Source: Aulosira sp. FACHB-615 (lineage in GTDB: Bacteria > Cyanobacteriota > Cyanobacteriia > Cyanobacteriales > Nostocaceae). From it: a DNA stretch of 64,000 nucleotides. Made by a program: the position numbers and the translations under genes. The DNA lies in assembly GCF_014698045.1 (NCBI RefSeq), contig NZ_JACJSE010000006.1:186001-250000 (forward strand). The letters are read 5' to 3'. Below the pieces are notes generated by a model that did no database searches, was not told the DNA's origin, and saw only the letters and a list, made by a program, of their open reading frames with translations. This document shows positions 43,855-52,964 of this stretch, one piece after another (the first letter of the stretch is position 1; each line of letters begins with the position of its first letter).

Positions 43855-44793
43855 TTAAAGATTGCTAATGGCTTCGGCAATTAGTTTCGAGACAAAGGGG
43901 AGAATTTCGCGGCTTTTGGCGTTGGCTTTACCTTCAGTAAACACCACCAGTAAATAAGGACGTTGCTCAGGTATTTCGATATACGCTGCATCGTGACGAA
44001 CCTGACTTGTCCAACCTGCTTTTGACCAAATTTGAGCATTTTGCGGTAAACCACCACCAATAAAGCCTGTGATTTGGTCTTCTTCAACATCTTTAGGTAA
44101 ATCTTCGGGGTTGGTACTGCGTTTGAGTAGATTCATCATGGCTTGCGATCGCCCACTCGCAACTGCGACCCCACCAACGATACTATGTAGTAAACGGGCG
44201 ATCGCATGGGTCGTCAACATATTGCGATTATCAAACATCTCCCCATAAAAAGCGCGTTCCCGTCCATAAGGGCCATCACCCCAAGTTTTTTGACAAACAT
44301 TTATCGTCTCCATTTCTTCCCAACCCAAAGATTGGTAGTAACGGTTAACAATATGGCGTTGTTGCTTCCAAGTTTCAAACGGCCCTGGTGGTAACTCTGG
44401 CCCGGAAGTAGTACCAGTCAAAATATCTACAACTAAACTTGTGGCATCATTACTAGAATCAATTATCATATCGCCCAAGGCTCGCTCCAATTCCTTCGAG
44501 GTTTGGATCATGCCTTTTTCTAACCATTCATTTACAGCTACCAAGTAAAATAACTTAACCACACTCGCGGGATAAATCCGTTCTACACCGCGATAAGTAA
44601 AACCACGGACTGGGTGATTCCAAAAGGCATTGGGAGTTAAAGCACCACCAGTATTTACAGGTGCTGGTGGATCATAGACAATCCAAGTCAAAGCAATTTG
44701 ATTTTGGGCTAATGTCGGAAATGTTGCCCAAGTTGCTTCTAAAATGCCATTACCCAAATTTTCTAGTTGCTCGTCTTTTCTAAAGAAAACCAT
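43855..44793 (-). CDS. Serine hydrolase, class A beta-lactamase-like
   Basis: 312 residues, no clear signal peptide. SxxK is Ser77-Val-Val-Lys80 (IYPASVVKLFYL), the second motif is SSN at 113-115 (IDSSNDATSLVVD), and the third is KAG in WSKAGW (about 255) instead of KTG/KSG. The Omega-loop Glu is not obvious. Could be a D-Ala-D-Ala peptidase or esterase rather than a lactamase. The start is six bases from the start of the divergent NlpC/P60 gene, so the two promoters must lie inside each other's coding regions. Confidence 0.8.
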   Translation of the reverse strand: MVFFRKDEQLENLGNGILEATWATFPTLAQNQIALTWIVYDPPAPVNTGGALTPNAFWNHPVRGFTYRGVERIYPASVVKLFYLVAVNEWLEKGMIQTSKELERALGDMIIDSSNDATSLVVDILTGTTSGPELPPGPFETWKQQRHIVNRYYQSLGWEEMETINVCQKTWGDGPYGRERAFYGEMFDNRNMLTTHAIARLLHSIVGGVAVASGRSQAMMNLLKRSTNPEDLPKDVEEDQITGFIGGGLPQNAQIWSKAGWTSQVRHDAAYIEIPEQRPYLLVVFTEGKANAKSREILPFVSKLIAEAISNL

Positions 44794-44799
44794 CGAATA

Positions 44800-45504
44800 A
44801 TGCTCTCTAATTCAGAATCCCAAATCCTCAATTTGACCGCCTCTGAATATCAATGTCTCGCTAACCTCAACTTATATGATTCTCCTGAGTGTCAGCGTCT
44901 GGCAACTCAAGCTGCTGTTGGGCGACATTTACAGGTAACATCAAATCATCAAGGGCAAGCAGTAGAGGTGTATTTATGTGAGGATGATTATCCAGGCTGG
45001 ATGTCGTTGGCAGATTTGGGTTTATTACAACCTGCTACTGTACAGTATGAAGCTACAACATGGGCGGAAACTGAAATTAAAAAATTACTTCCCCAGGTGA
45101 TTGCTTTCACCCAAAAAGCTATGGAGCAATCTAATGAGTATCTTTGGGGTGGGACAGTGGGGCCAAATTATGACTGTTCTGGCTTGATGCAGGCGGCGTT
45201 TGTCTCGGTGGGAATTTGGCTACCAAGAGACGCTTATCAGCAAGAAGCTTTTGTCCAAGTAGTCAAGTTAACGGAATTAGAACCAGGAGATTTGGTATTT
45301 TTCGGCACACCAGAAAAAGCCACCCATGTCGGACTGTATTTAGGTGATGGTGCTTATATTCATAGTTCAGGCAAAGCACAAGGACGCAATGGTATAGGGA
45401 TTGATGTTCTCTCGGAACAGGGAGATGCGGTGAGTCGGTCATATTATCAGCAACTACGCGGTGCTGGCCGAGTTGTGCAAAGTTACGAACCACAGAGACG
45501 TTGA
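44800..45504 (+). CDS. NlpC/P60 cysteine peptidase with N-terminal SH3b domain
   Basis: 234 residues from ATG 44800 (the frame is open from 44767). With this start the catalytic residues are Cys126 (YDCSGL), His176 (THVGLYLG) and His188 (YIHSSG), the numbering I remember for the structurally characterised Anabaena/Nostoc gamma-D-glutamyl-diamino acid endopeptidases. That agreement supports this start. Residues about 20-95 form the SH3b. The enzyme recycles cell-wall peptides with a free N-terminal L-Ala, in the cytosol (no signal peptide). The downstream GT2 gene starts 15 bases later. Confidence 0.92.
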   Translation: MLSNSESQILNLTASEYQCLANLNLYDSPECQRLATQAAVGRHLQVTSNHQGQAVEVYLCEDDYPGWMSLADLGLLQPATVQYEATTWAETEIKKLLPQVIAFTQKAMEQSNEYLWGGTVGPNYDCSGLMQAAFVSVGIWLPRDAYQQEAFVQVVKLTELEPGDLVFFGTPEKATHVGLYLGDGAYIHSSGKAQGRNGIGIDVLSEQGDAVSRSYYQQLRGAGRVVQSYEPQRR

Positions 45505-45519
45505 GGACGCAGAAAGTTT

Positions 45520-46539
45520 ATGAGGAGTGGGTTGATTCCAGAGAGAATGCGTGAGGAAAATGGGGTGATTTCTGCCAATGTACCTGCGGTGTCGGTGGTA
45601 GTCCCGGTGCGTGATGAGGTAGAGAGCTTACCACATTTATTAGAGGCGATCGCATCTAGTTTATCTGATCGTCAAATTAGTTATGAAATCATCTGTGTTG
45701 ATGATGGTTCTACAGATGGTTCGGCGGAATTTCTCAAACAACAAGCGCAAATTCGCAGTGATTTAAAAGCGGTAATTCTGCGGCGCAATTACGGACAAAC
45801 CGCCGCCATGTCTGCTGGATTTAACTATGCAGTGGGTCAAGCAATTGTCACTTTAGATGCTGACTTGCAAAATGATCCGGCTGATATCCCGATGTTATTG
45901 GCTAAATTGGATGAAGGCTACGATTTAGTCAGTGGTTGGCGGCAAAAACGGCAAGATGGCGCAGTTAATCGTTTACTTCCTTCTAAAATTGCTAACTGGC
46001 TGATTCGTCGCACTACTAGCGTTTATATTCATGACTATGGCTGTTCCCTCAAAGCCTATCGTGCAGAATTGGTAGCAGATATGAATCTCTATGGAGAACT
46101 GCACCGATTTTTACCAGCATTGGCATATATTGAAGGGGCAAGAATCACCGAAATGCCTGTACGTCACCACGCCAGGCGATTTGGTCGGAGTAAGTACGGC
46201 ATTTCCCGGACTTTTCGCGTGTTGATGGATTTGTTAACTATTTTGTTTATGAAAAAATTCCTCACCCGCCCAATGCACGTTTTTGGGTTGTTGGGTTTGA
46301 TTTCGATGGTTTTGGGTGTGGGAATAGGAATTTATTTGACCTTTGTCAAGTTTGCATTGGGTGAAATGATTGGTAATCGCCCGTTGTTAATTTTGGCAGT
46401 TTTATTATTAGTAACTGGTGTACAACTGTTTTGCTTTGGTCTGTTAGCAGAATTGTTAATGCGTACTTACCATGAATCCCAAGGAAGACCTATTTATCGA
46501 GTCAGGGAAATAGTTGAAAATAAAAATAACCCCGCTTGA
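45520..46539 (+). CDS. Glycosyltransferase family 2, polyprenyl-phosphate sugar transferase type
   Basis: 339 residues. GT-A motifs are VSVVVPVRDEVESLPHLLEA, CVDDGSTDGS and the metal-binding DADLQNDP. The C-terminal part has two membrane helices (LLGLISMVLGVGIGIYLTFV and LLILAVLLLVTGVQLFCFGL), as in DPMS/ArnC/GtrB-like enzymes. It probably transfers a sugar to a lipid carrier for export. A start at 45547 (MREENG) is also possible. Likely operon with the NlpC/P60 gene. Confidence 0.9.
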   Translation: MRSGLIPERMREENGVISANVPAVSVVVPVRDEVESLPHLLEAIASSLSDRQISYEIICVDDGSTDGSAEFLKQQAQIRSDLKAVILRRNYGQTAAMSAGFNYAVGQAIVTLDADLQNDPADIPMLLAKLDEGYDLVSGWRQKRQDGAVNRLLPSKIANWLIRRTTSVYIHDYGCSLKAYRAELVADMNLYGELHRFLPALAYIEGARITEMPVRHHARRFGRSKYGISRTFRVLMDLLTILFMKKFLTRPMHVFGLLGLISMVLGVGIGIYLTFVKFALGEMIGNRPLLILAVLLLVTGVQLFCFGLLAELLMRTYHESQGRPIYRVREIVENKNNPA

Positions 46540-46673
46540 TTAATAGGTACAGCGTTTTTCGGTTGAGTTCTGTAGGGTGTGTGACGCAGCGAGAAGATTT
46601 GAACGTAGCCATAATATTTATAGCGTCACGCACCAACCACCAAATTGTGACACTTACATAAGTCCTGAATATA

Positions 46674-46802
46674 TATAGGAATCCGGTTTGATTTCTGAAT
46701 TTATTTGTGTAGTTAGGGAATAGGGAATGGGGAGTCGGGAGTAGGAAAGAAGCCTGATCTGAGTGTACTGATTTTTTTCCCAAATCAAATATGATTCCTA
46801 TA
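46674..46802 (+). mobile_element. MITE, TATAGGAATC family, copy A (129 bp)
   Basis: TATAGGAATC (46674-46683) and GATTCCTATA (46793-46802) are a perfect 10-bp terminal inverted repeat; beyond it the arms continue CGGTTTGATTT against ATATTTGATTT. Internal AGGGAATAGGGAATGGGG tandem motifs. The copy at 6812-6940 has the same 129-bp length in the opposite orientation. TA at both borders is compatible with IS630/Tc1-mariner-type mobilisation. No coding capacity. Confidence 0.75.
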
Positions 46803-46811
46803 GCAATACAG

Positions 46812-46932
46812 TTCAGTTAAGACTAAAAAGCAATTCTGGTGTAGGTTGGGTGGAGGAACGGAACCCAACAGAGTATGCGTGAATGTTGGGTTACGCTATC
46901 GCTACACCCAACCTACTATTCTCTTAACTGAA
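46812..46932. mobile_element. Inverted-repeat element with TTCAGTTAAGA ends (121 bp)
   Basis: TTCAGTTAAGA (46812-46822) and TCTTAACTGAA (46922-46932) are perfect 11-bp ends. Nested inside, GTAGGTTGGG (46841-46850) and CCCAACCTAC (46907-46916) are also perfectly complementary. The TTGGGT-type core recurs in hairpins at 7799, 10838 and 42834. Confidence 0.65.
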
Positions 46933-47025
46933 ACACAAATAGATTCAGAAATCATCGAGGATTATTATAGTAATCCTCAATGATTTCTGAAGCAATAACT
47001 TTCAGTTAAGCACTGTTGATATTGC

Positions 47026-47898
47026 TTACGGCACAATCTGAGTACACCCATTAGCATCAGGAGGCGCTACTTGTGTTGAAGCAGTTGTGAGTGTCAGAGA
47101 GTTAGGTGTTTGACCTAAAGCATTACCTGTAGCAATTACATCAAAAATGACTCCGGCCGGGACTGCTTGATTCGCAACTTCTACTGCGATTGGTGGGTTG
47201 AAGGCATTATTGATCAATGGGGCAAATTGATCAGGTAGAACTGGATTGAAGTTATATGTACCAGCCGTAAGTTCTGGGTAAGCAATAGCAGTTTTGGGTA
47301 TCAGGTCTGTGATACGAGTTTCATCCACAGTTGGGCTAGAGGATTTGCTAATACGGAAATCTATCACAGCACTAGTTTCGGAAAAGCGATACCAACGTCC
47401 TTTAAATTTACCAGGATTAGGCTGTGTTAAATCCTCTGGAATCACAAAGGGTGATTGATTAAATAATGGTTGACCGGAGGGGCCTGGTAGTGTTCCTGTT
47501 ATCGCTACTGTGTAAGCACTATTAGGCGCTCCTGTAAATGTTCTAGAAGCAATTGTACTGAAATTATCAGATCGCACAAAAAGTACGTGAAGATTTCCTG
47601 GTGTTACATTGACATATTTACTAGCTTGACGAAAATCTACATCCTCTAAAACTTTTTTACCGTTGACAATGACATCAACTGGTGAAGCAGTACCCACCGC
47701 AGCGTTAATAACTCTTAATTTCGTAGGGCATTTATAAGGGTTTAGAAGAGAATCTAGTAGGCTAATACTTTGAGTGGACGATTGTTTTGAAGACTCTGTA
47801 GATAATTGGGAATAAGCTAAACTTTTGTATGGATAAATAGTCCAACTCATTAAAGATAATGCCAAAGCGCCTGAGAATAATCGTCTTGTTAGAAACAT
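47026..47898 (-). CDS. Exported DUF4397-domain protein
   Basis: 290 residues. Signal peptide about 1-29. The DUF4397 module starts LRVINAAVGTASPVDVIVNG and continues YVNVTPGNLHVLFVRSD, SAYTVAITGTL. The domain has an immunoglobulin-like beta fold and is found in secreted or surface proteins; binding partner unknown. The C terminus has a Cys (NGCTQIVP) that could pair with the Cys in NPYKCPTKL. The long upstream region (47899-49160) has no gene and presumably carries its promoter. Confidence 0.82.
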   Translation of the reverse strand: MFLTRRLFSGALALSLMSWTIYPYKSLAYSQLSTESSKQSSTQSISLLDSLLNPYKCPTKLRVINAAVGTASPVDVIVNGKKVLEDVDFRQASKYVNVTPGNLHVLFVRSDNFSTIASRTFTGAPNSAYTVAITGTLPGPSGQPLFNQSPFVIPEDLTQPNPGKFKGRWYRFSETSAVIDFRISKSSSPTVDETRITDLIPKTAIAYPELTAGTYNFNPVLPDQFAPLINNAFNPPIAVEVANQAVPAGVIFDVIATGNALGQTPNSLTLTTASTQVAPPDANGCTQIVP

Positions 47899-48601
47899 AT
47901 CTTCCTCCTATTGTGAGACAAAAATAACCAATGGGCAAGCTTTATTCTGCATAAAAAATAATGCGATAATCATCGCAAACATTTTTTATGTATGGGGCTA
48001 TAGATATTGCAGTGGTAGATATTTAATCTGGGAATACAGGTGATTTTTTCTGTTGTTTTCCCAAGCAATAGATAGTGTTGGTTCTTAAGTAAATAGTATG
48101 CTAAAGCGCACTAAGTTATGTACTAAAGAACCATATTGTTTACGTGAAGCGTATGAGCAGTATGCAAATCTATCAATCTGTTCAAGTTGTTCAAAACAAC
48201 TATGAGTTTTTTTAATAAAGATACTAAGACATCTTTATTAAAAAGATAATTTTGTTTTAAATTTTCCTCATTTTTTGTATTAGAATTTTATTCTGCAATG
48301 TCCTCCCTGCATTATTTACAGCTATTTTTGTTTTATATTTAGAAAATCTTTTTTGTTTTCTTCATGTTAGCTTAACATGCGTTTACTGAGAGAAAAAATT
48401 GAGATTACCAATGATGTTAATTTATTTTTATCTATGACTATCAAGCTTTCTCGTAACTTTTGAACATTGCCTAATTTAAGTAAGTAGGCACGAAAAATCT
48501 TAAATAATGCGTTCCAAATGATAAACACTACCTAATTCAATTAAAAAATTAATTTGCGTGCAATGTCCGCGAACTGAATCGAAGTGTGTTATGTGCCAGA
48601 T

Positions 48602-48721
48602 ATGCAAAAGCTTTCTTTATTAGATTATTTAACAAATCCTATAGCCACAACTAAAGCACACCTTGAGCCAGAAATTAATTCGATACGCGCTTCTGGCAAA
48701 ATTTCTCCTACTTCATATTAA
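48602..48721 (+). CDS. Possible 39-residue peptide
   Basis: ATG 48602 to TAA 48719-48721. Begins MQKLSLLDYLTNPIATTKAH and ends SGKISPTSY. Codon use looks coding-like and the peptide is not low complexity, but no ribosome-binding site or family is recognised. It may be a remnant of a longer gene. Confidence 0.25.
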   Translation: MQKLSLLDYLTNPIATTKAHLEPEINSIRASGKISPTSY

Positions 48722-49042
48722 AAGTAAATAGTTTTGTCAATATATCTTTGTGAATAAATATCTCTGCTTAAGAATCATCATCGGTTGCTACAAAGCTAGT
48801 TAAAAGTCGATAATGGTCTAAACTTCAACTAATCTCTCTTAGAGATTGAAAAGCAAGACTGCGATCGCAGAATCATCTGAAAAGACAAGAGTATCTGTAA
48901 ATAACTTTTTCTAGGCAAAATTGGTAGAGCTAATACTTTAAAAATTTGTCGCCTGGAAGCTTACTAAACAAGCTTGTTAACTAGATTTTCGCTGGTGACA
49001 GTCGCTATTTTTATGCCAAGCTGTAATTAGCAAATAATGAAT

Positions 49043-49100
49043 ATCGAACTACAGAGGACACGGAGGAATCAGAGTTTCAGAGAGTTTTTGCGTAAGTCCT
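49043..49100 (+). repeat. Left-deleted AGGACTTACGCA-family element
   Basis: ATCGAACTACAGAGG and CAGAGAGTTTTTGCGTAAGT correspond to the interior and right end of the element at 53233-53325. The left inverted repeat is missing. It lies 60 bases upstream of the creatininase gene. Confidence 0.6.
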
Positions 49101-49160
49101 AAATTATCCAGTCGAGAAATTAGACAGCCACAGCAATTATCACGAGGACGTAGATTAAGA

Positions 49161-49907
49161 ATGTTACTGCATTTAAGTACTTGGCAAGAAGTTGAAGCGT
49201 ATTTACAGCAATCTCAGGGGATAATTTTCCCCATTGGTTCTACAGAACAACATGGGCCGACGGGGTTAATTGGGACTGATGCGATTTGTGCAGAAGCGAT
49301 CGCTCGTGGTGTGGGTGATGTGACTGGGGCGATCGTCGGCCCTACAATCAATGTGGGGATGGCATTACACCACACCGCCTTTCCCGGTACAATTAGTCTC
49401 CGTCCTAGCACTTTAATTCAAGTCGTGCGAGACTATGTAACCAGTTTAGTCAAAGTTGGTTTTAAAAAGTTCTACTTTATTAATGGTCACGGTGGTAATA
49501 TTGCTACCCTCAAAGCGGCTTTTTCAGAAACTTATGCTTACCTAGAAGATTTACAAATTTCCCACGCTCATCAAGTGCAATGCCAAGTAGCTAACTGGTT
49601 TATGTGTAAATCTGTATTTGAGTTAGCTAAACAATTATACGCCGATCAAGAAGGTTCTCATGCTACCCCCAGTGAAGTAGCCGTGACTCAATATGTTTAT
49701 CCCGAAGCCATTAAGCAAGCACCCCTTTCTCCAGAAGTTGCGCGGGGACACAATATTTATAGCGCCGCCGACTTCCGCAACCGTTACCCCGATGGGCGTA
49801 TGGGTTCAAATCCCGCCTTAGCCACACCAGAACATGGTAAGCAATTTTATGACTTGGCGGTGAAAGAACTGAGTAATGGATATTTGGAGTTTCTCAACGC
49901 AGATTAA
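49161..49907 (+). CDS. Creatininase family amidohydrolase
   Basis: 248 residues. The metal-binding opening PIGSTEQHGPTGLIGTDA holds Glu29, His31 and Asp40; FINGHGGN (about 117-124) and EGSHATPSEVA (Glu, His) complete the site. Family members are creatininases, or deformylating amidohydrolases such as the riboflavin-pathway ArfB and mycofactocin MftE; which applies cannot be decided from sequence alone. A CCCCGACTT palindrome follows. Confidence 0.9.
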   Translation: MLLHLSTWQEVEAYLQQSQGIIFPIGSTEQHGPTGLIGTDAICAEAIARGVGDVTGAIVGPTINVGMALHHTAFPGTISLRPSTLIQVVRDYVTSLVKVGFKKFYFINGHGGNIATLKAAFSETYAYLEDLQISHAHQVQCQVANWFMCKSVFELAKQLYADQEGSHATPSEVAVTQYVYPEAIKQAPLSPEVARGHNIYSAADFRNRYPDGRMGSNPALATPEHGKQFYDLAVKELSNGYLEFLNAD

Positions 49908-49935
49908 AGGATAAGTAGGTGATAGGGTTTTAGCT

Positions 49936-49960
49936 CCCCGACTTTTTTAAAAAGTCGGGG
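49936..49960 (+). terminator. CCCCGACTTTTT/AAAAAGTCGGGG hairpin
   Basis: A perfect 12-bp stem around a single base, followed by ATCTTGTTGT, 28 bases after the creatininase stop. Belongs to the same palindrome family as 31983 and 53004. Confidence 0.65.
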
Positions 49961-50039
49961 ATCTTGTTGTTTAGAGCAGAAAGACTCATTAATCGAGAGA
50001 AAATCCTCATTTCTCTAGTTTCGACACTCATTCACAAGC

Positions 50040-50133
50040 TATAGCAATCCTAAATGGTTTATAAATATCTCTCTCCCTTGTCTACCTTGTCTCCCTTGTC
50101 TTTGTTGTTCACATATCAACTAGGACTGCTATA
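50040..50133 (+). mobile_element. MITE-like element, TATAGCAATCCTA family (94 bp)
   Basis: The left end is TATAGCAATCCTAAATGG; the right end, inverted, is TATAGCAGTCCTAGTTGA. The interior carries CTCCCTTGTCTACCTTGTC repeats. Directly upstream of hisC (start 50179), so it may contribute to the hisC leader. Confidence 0.65.
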
Positions 50134-50178
50134 AAATACTTATCTACCAATTTCTGCTCTGTCACCTTCCTCGCAACT

Positions 50179-51228
50179 ATGACCAATTTCTTCCGCGCCA
50201 ATGTTGATGCAATGGCTAGTTACATTCCTGGTGAACAGCCGAAACGTGGTAGCCAAGTAATTAAACTCAACAGTAACGAAAATCCCTACCCCCCCTCACC
50301 AACTGCTTTAGCTGCACTACAAAATATTGATGGTGAGTGGTTGCGGCGTTACCCAGAACCTTTTGGCGACCAGTTTCGCCACGCTGCTAGTCAAGTTTTA
50401 GGAGTGCCGAGTGATTGGATTATTGTTGGTAATGGCAGTGATGAGATTTTAAATGTCGTGATGCGAGCCTGTACGGAACCGGGACGGAAGGTAGTTTATC
50501 CGACACCGACTTATGTTTTGTATCGTACACTCACAGAGATGCAGGCGGCAGATGTGGTGGAAATTCCTTACAGTGAAGGCTATCAATTACCTGTTGCGGA
50601 ATTAATTGCCGTGGATGGGGCTGTAACATTTATTGCTTCACCAAACAGTCCTTCTGGTCATGTTGTCCCTAGCGCAGACTTAGAAAAACTCGCCAGTCAG
50701 TTATCTGGGGTGTTAGTCATTGATGAAGCTTACGTCGATTTTGCCGAAGCTGATGCTTTAGATTTGGTCAAGAAGTATGAGAATGTGATAATTATCCGCA
50801 CCTTATCTAAAGGTTACTCCTTGGCGGGTTTGCGCTTGGGTTTTGGGATTGCTCAACCCAAGTTATTGCAGGGATTATTTAAAGTTAAGGATAGTTATAA
50901 CATTGATGCGATCGCCTGTACAGTTGCCACAGCCGCCATCACCGACCAAGCTTATAAAAATGCTTGCGTAGCCAAAATTAAAGCATCTCGCATCCAACTT
51001 ACCAAAGAATTTCAACAATTAGGCTTCCAGGTTTGGGAGTCGCACACCAATTTTTTACTCGTCCAGCCACCCCAACAAAACGCCGCATATCTCTATCAAA
51101 AACTCAAAGAACAACAAATTCTCATCCGCTACTTTCCCCACCCAGGACTCTTAGATAAACTCCGCATCACCATTGGTACAGATGAGCAAAATCAAATATT
51201 AGTCAATGCCATCAAGGCATTACTCTAA
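50179..51228 (+). CDS. hisC: Histidinol-phosphate aminotransferase
   Basis: 349 residues. PLP-lysine is Lys211 in RTLSKGYSLAGLRLGFG. Other signatures: KLNSNENPYPPSP near 29, VGNGSDEIL near 83, ASPNSPSGH near 153 and IDEAYVDF near 191. Catalyses imidazole-acetol phosphate to histidinol phosphate; some paralogues act on aromatic amino acids. The next gene starts 45 bases downstream. No other his gene is near, as usual in cyanobacteria. Confidence 0.94.
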   Translation: MTNFFRANVDAMASYIPGEQPKRGSQVIKLNSNENPYPPSPTALAALQNIDGEWLRRYPEPFGDQFRHAASQVLGVPSDWIIVGNGSDEILNVVMRACTEPGRKVVYPTPTYVLYRTLTEMQAADVVEIPYSEGYQLPVAELIAVDGAVTFIASPNSPSGHVVPSADLEKLASQLSGVLVIDEAYVDFAEADALDLVKKYENVIIIRTLSKGYSLAGLRLGFGIAQPKLLQGLFKVKDSYNIDAIACTVATAAITDQAYKNACVAKIKASRIQLTKEFQQLGFQVWESHTNFLLVQPPQQNAAYLYQKLKEQQILIRYFPHPGLLDKLRITIGTDEQNQILVNAIKALL

Positions 51229-51272
51229 TCAACAATTTAGATAAAATAAATTGCTGAAACTCAGGTCGCTAT

Positions 51273-52013
51273 ATGAGTGAATGGTATAAAGAAGACCTCG
51301 CCTTTATCCATGATGAGGGTTTTCGGGATTATGCGCTCAAATCAGCCCCCGGTATTTTAGAAATTTTCCGGCAAAACAACATTAACTCAGGTTTAGTCGT
51401 AGACTTGGGCTGCGGAAGCGGGTTATGGGCAAATGAACTGGTCAAGTCTAATTATCGGGTATTAGGGGTTGATATTTCAGAATCGATGATTGCGATCGCC
51501 CAAAAAAGAGTACCCCAGGCAAAATTTTATGTTGGTTCTGTCTTTAAAATTGCCATTCCCCCATGTCACGCTGTTACTTCCATTAGTGAATGCTTGAGTT
51601 ACTTGTTTGATGCTGACAACAACCGCCAAAACCTGATTCAGCTATTGCAGCGCATATATCAAGCTTTAGTTCCTGGTGGGGTTTTAATTTTTGATATTGT
51701 AGAAGCGGGACAAATCGCCGTTGGTAATAAAGCGAAAAATTTTACCGAAGGAAAAGACTGGGTTGTATTAGTTGAGAAAGAAGAATTGCGATCGCAAAAT
51801 ATATTAACCCGCCGCATCATCACTTTTCGCCAAGTCGGACAATACTATAGACGCGATGAAGAAATTCATCATGTGCAGTTATACCGAGCCACACAAATAG
51901 CCACAGACTTACGTAAAATTGGCTTTCGCGTCCAAACAACGCGCAATTATGGTAATTTCTATTTACCAAAAGGAAATGTGGCATTTATCGCCCGTAAACC
52001 CTTTCCTGATTAA
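51273..52013 (+). CDS. Class I SAM-dependent methyltransferase
   Basis: 246 residues. Motif I is VVDLGCGSGLWANEL (about 44-58), followed by VLGVDISESMIAIAQKR (motif II acidic residue), and LVPGGVLIFDIVEAG (motif III). Substrate unknown. The gene after it begins 14 bases downstream, so hisC, this gene, the GNAT and cupin genes form a run of four co-oriented, closely spaced genes. Confidence 0.9.
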   Translation: MSEWYKEDLAFIHDEGFRDYALKSAPGILEIFRQNNINSGLVVDLGCGSGLWANELVKSNYRVLGVDISESMIAIAQKRVPQAKFYVGSVFKIAIPPCHAVTSISECLSYLFDADNNRQNLIQLLQRIYQALVPGGVLIFDIVEAGQIAVGNKAKNFTEGKDWVVLVEKEELRSQNILTRRIITFRQVGQYYRRDEEIHHVQLYRATQIATDLRKIGFRVQTTRNYGNFYLPKGNVAFIARKPFPD

Positions 52014-52026
52014 AGATAATTTTCCC

Positions 52027-52455
52027 ATGACTTATAAATTTGTTGACACCCTCACAGAAAAGCAAATTCATCAATTAGTAGAGTTATATCAAAAAGAATT
52101 TTGGAGTCAGAGACGGGAATATCCAGATGTTGTCAAAATGCTCAAACATTCAGATATTGTTTTAGGATTGATAGATAATAATGCAGAACTCATTGGCTTT
52201 ACACGGGTTCTCACTGACTTTGTTTATCGAGCCACCATTTACGATGTCATCATTAAGTCAACCTACAGAAACAAAGGGCTTGGTGCTAAGTTAATGGATG
52301 CAATTGTCCACCATCCCCAATTACATCAAGTCGAACAAATTGCACTTTACTGCTTGCCAGAAATGATGCCATTTTATCAACGTTGGGGTTTCACAACAGA
52401 AGTTGGTAATCTCAACTTAATGTATCGATATCACCACTCTCATCAGGATAAATAA
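52027..52455 (+). CDS. GNAT family N-acetyltransferase
   Basis: 142 residues from ATG 52027; the frame is open from 51919 but upstream residues overlap the methyltransferase and lack family character. The acetyl-CoA-binding segment is VIIKSTYRNKGLGAKLMDAI (R-x-x-G-x-G/A). LPEMMPFYQRWGF is the usual beta6-beta7 region. Acceptor unknown. One base separates its stop from the cupin start. Confidence 0.88.
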   Translation: MTYKFVDTLTEKQIHQLVELYQKEFWSQRREYPDVVKMLKHSDIVLGLIDNNAELIGFTRVLTDFVYRATIYDVIIKSTYRNKGLGAKLMDAIVHHPQLHQVEQIALYCLPEMMPFYQRWGFTTEVGNLNLMYRYHHSHQDK

Positions 52456-52456
52456 C

Positions 52457-52921
52457 ATGATTATCAATCCAGATAATGTTCCTAGCCGCACAACTTCAAT
52501 TTACCCAGAAAAATTCCAACATATCGTTGCTGGGAGAGTTAAAAAAGCATTAGGAAATGCCGCCGGATTAAAAAATTATGGGGTGAATTTAGTCACCCTA
52601 GCACCAGGAAGTTGTTCTTCCTTAAGACATTGGCATACTCGGCAAGATGAATTTATTTATATTATTGAAGGTGAAGCAACCTTAGTCACCAATGAAGGAG
52701 AACAAATTCTCACACCAGGAATGATGGCAGGTTTTCCTGCTGGCGAAGAAAACGGACATCACCTAGTAAATCGCTCTGAGACAATAGTAATTTATTTAGA
52801 AGTTGGCGATAGAACACCGGATGATGAAGGTTACTATCCAGACGATGATTTAATTGCCAAAGCAGGTGTAAATGGTGAGCGAATTTTTACAAGAAAAGAT
52901 GGAACTTTGTATGAAAATTAA
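52457..52921 (+). CDS. Cupin-domain protein
   Basis: 154 residues. Cupin motif 1 is RHWHTRQDEFIYIIEGEATL (His, His, Glu), motif 2 is PAGEENGHHLVNRSE (His). All metal ligands appear present. Function may be dioxygenase, isomerase or sensor; cannot be decided. It starts one base after the GNAT stop, indicating cotranslation. Confidence 0.88.
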   Translation: MIINPDNVPSRTTSIYPEKFQHIVAGRVKKALGNAAGLKNYGVNLVTLAPGSCSSLRHWHTRQDEFIYIIEGEATLVTNEGEQILTPGMMAGFPAGEENGHHLVNRSETIVIYLEVGDRTPDDEGYYPDDDLIAKAGVNGERIFTRKDGTLYEN

Positions 52922-52964
52922 TAGCATATCTTTATTGTTTTACTGGCGTAAGAAGCTTAAATAA

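Larger units (their letters stand above)
46540..47025. other. Repeat-filled intergenic region
   Basis: 486 bases holding a 129-bp MITE (46674-46802) and, eight bases later, a 121-bp inverted-repeat element (46812-46932). The rest includes GTGTGTGACGCAGCGAGAAG-like repeat text before 46674. No gene is seen. Confidence 0.6.
47899..49160. other. 1.26-kb region without a convincing gene
   Basis: AT-rich DNA between divergent genes. It contains a left-deleted AGGACTTACGCA-family element (49043-49100) and a 39-codon frame (48602-48721). I found no RNase P RNA, tmRNA, SRP RNA or 6S signature. Possible decayed gene(s), small RNAs or long regulatory leaders cannot be resolved by eye. Confidence 0.5.
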
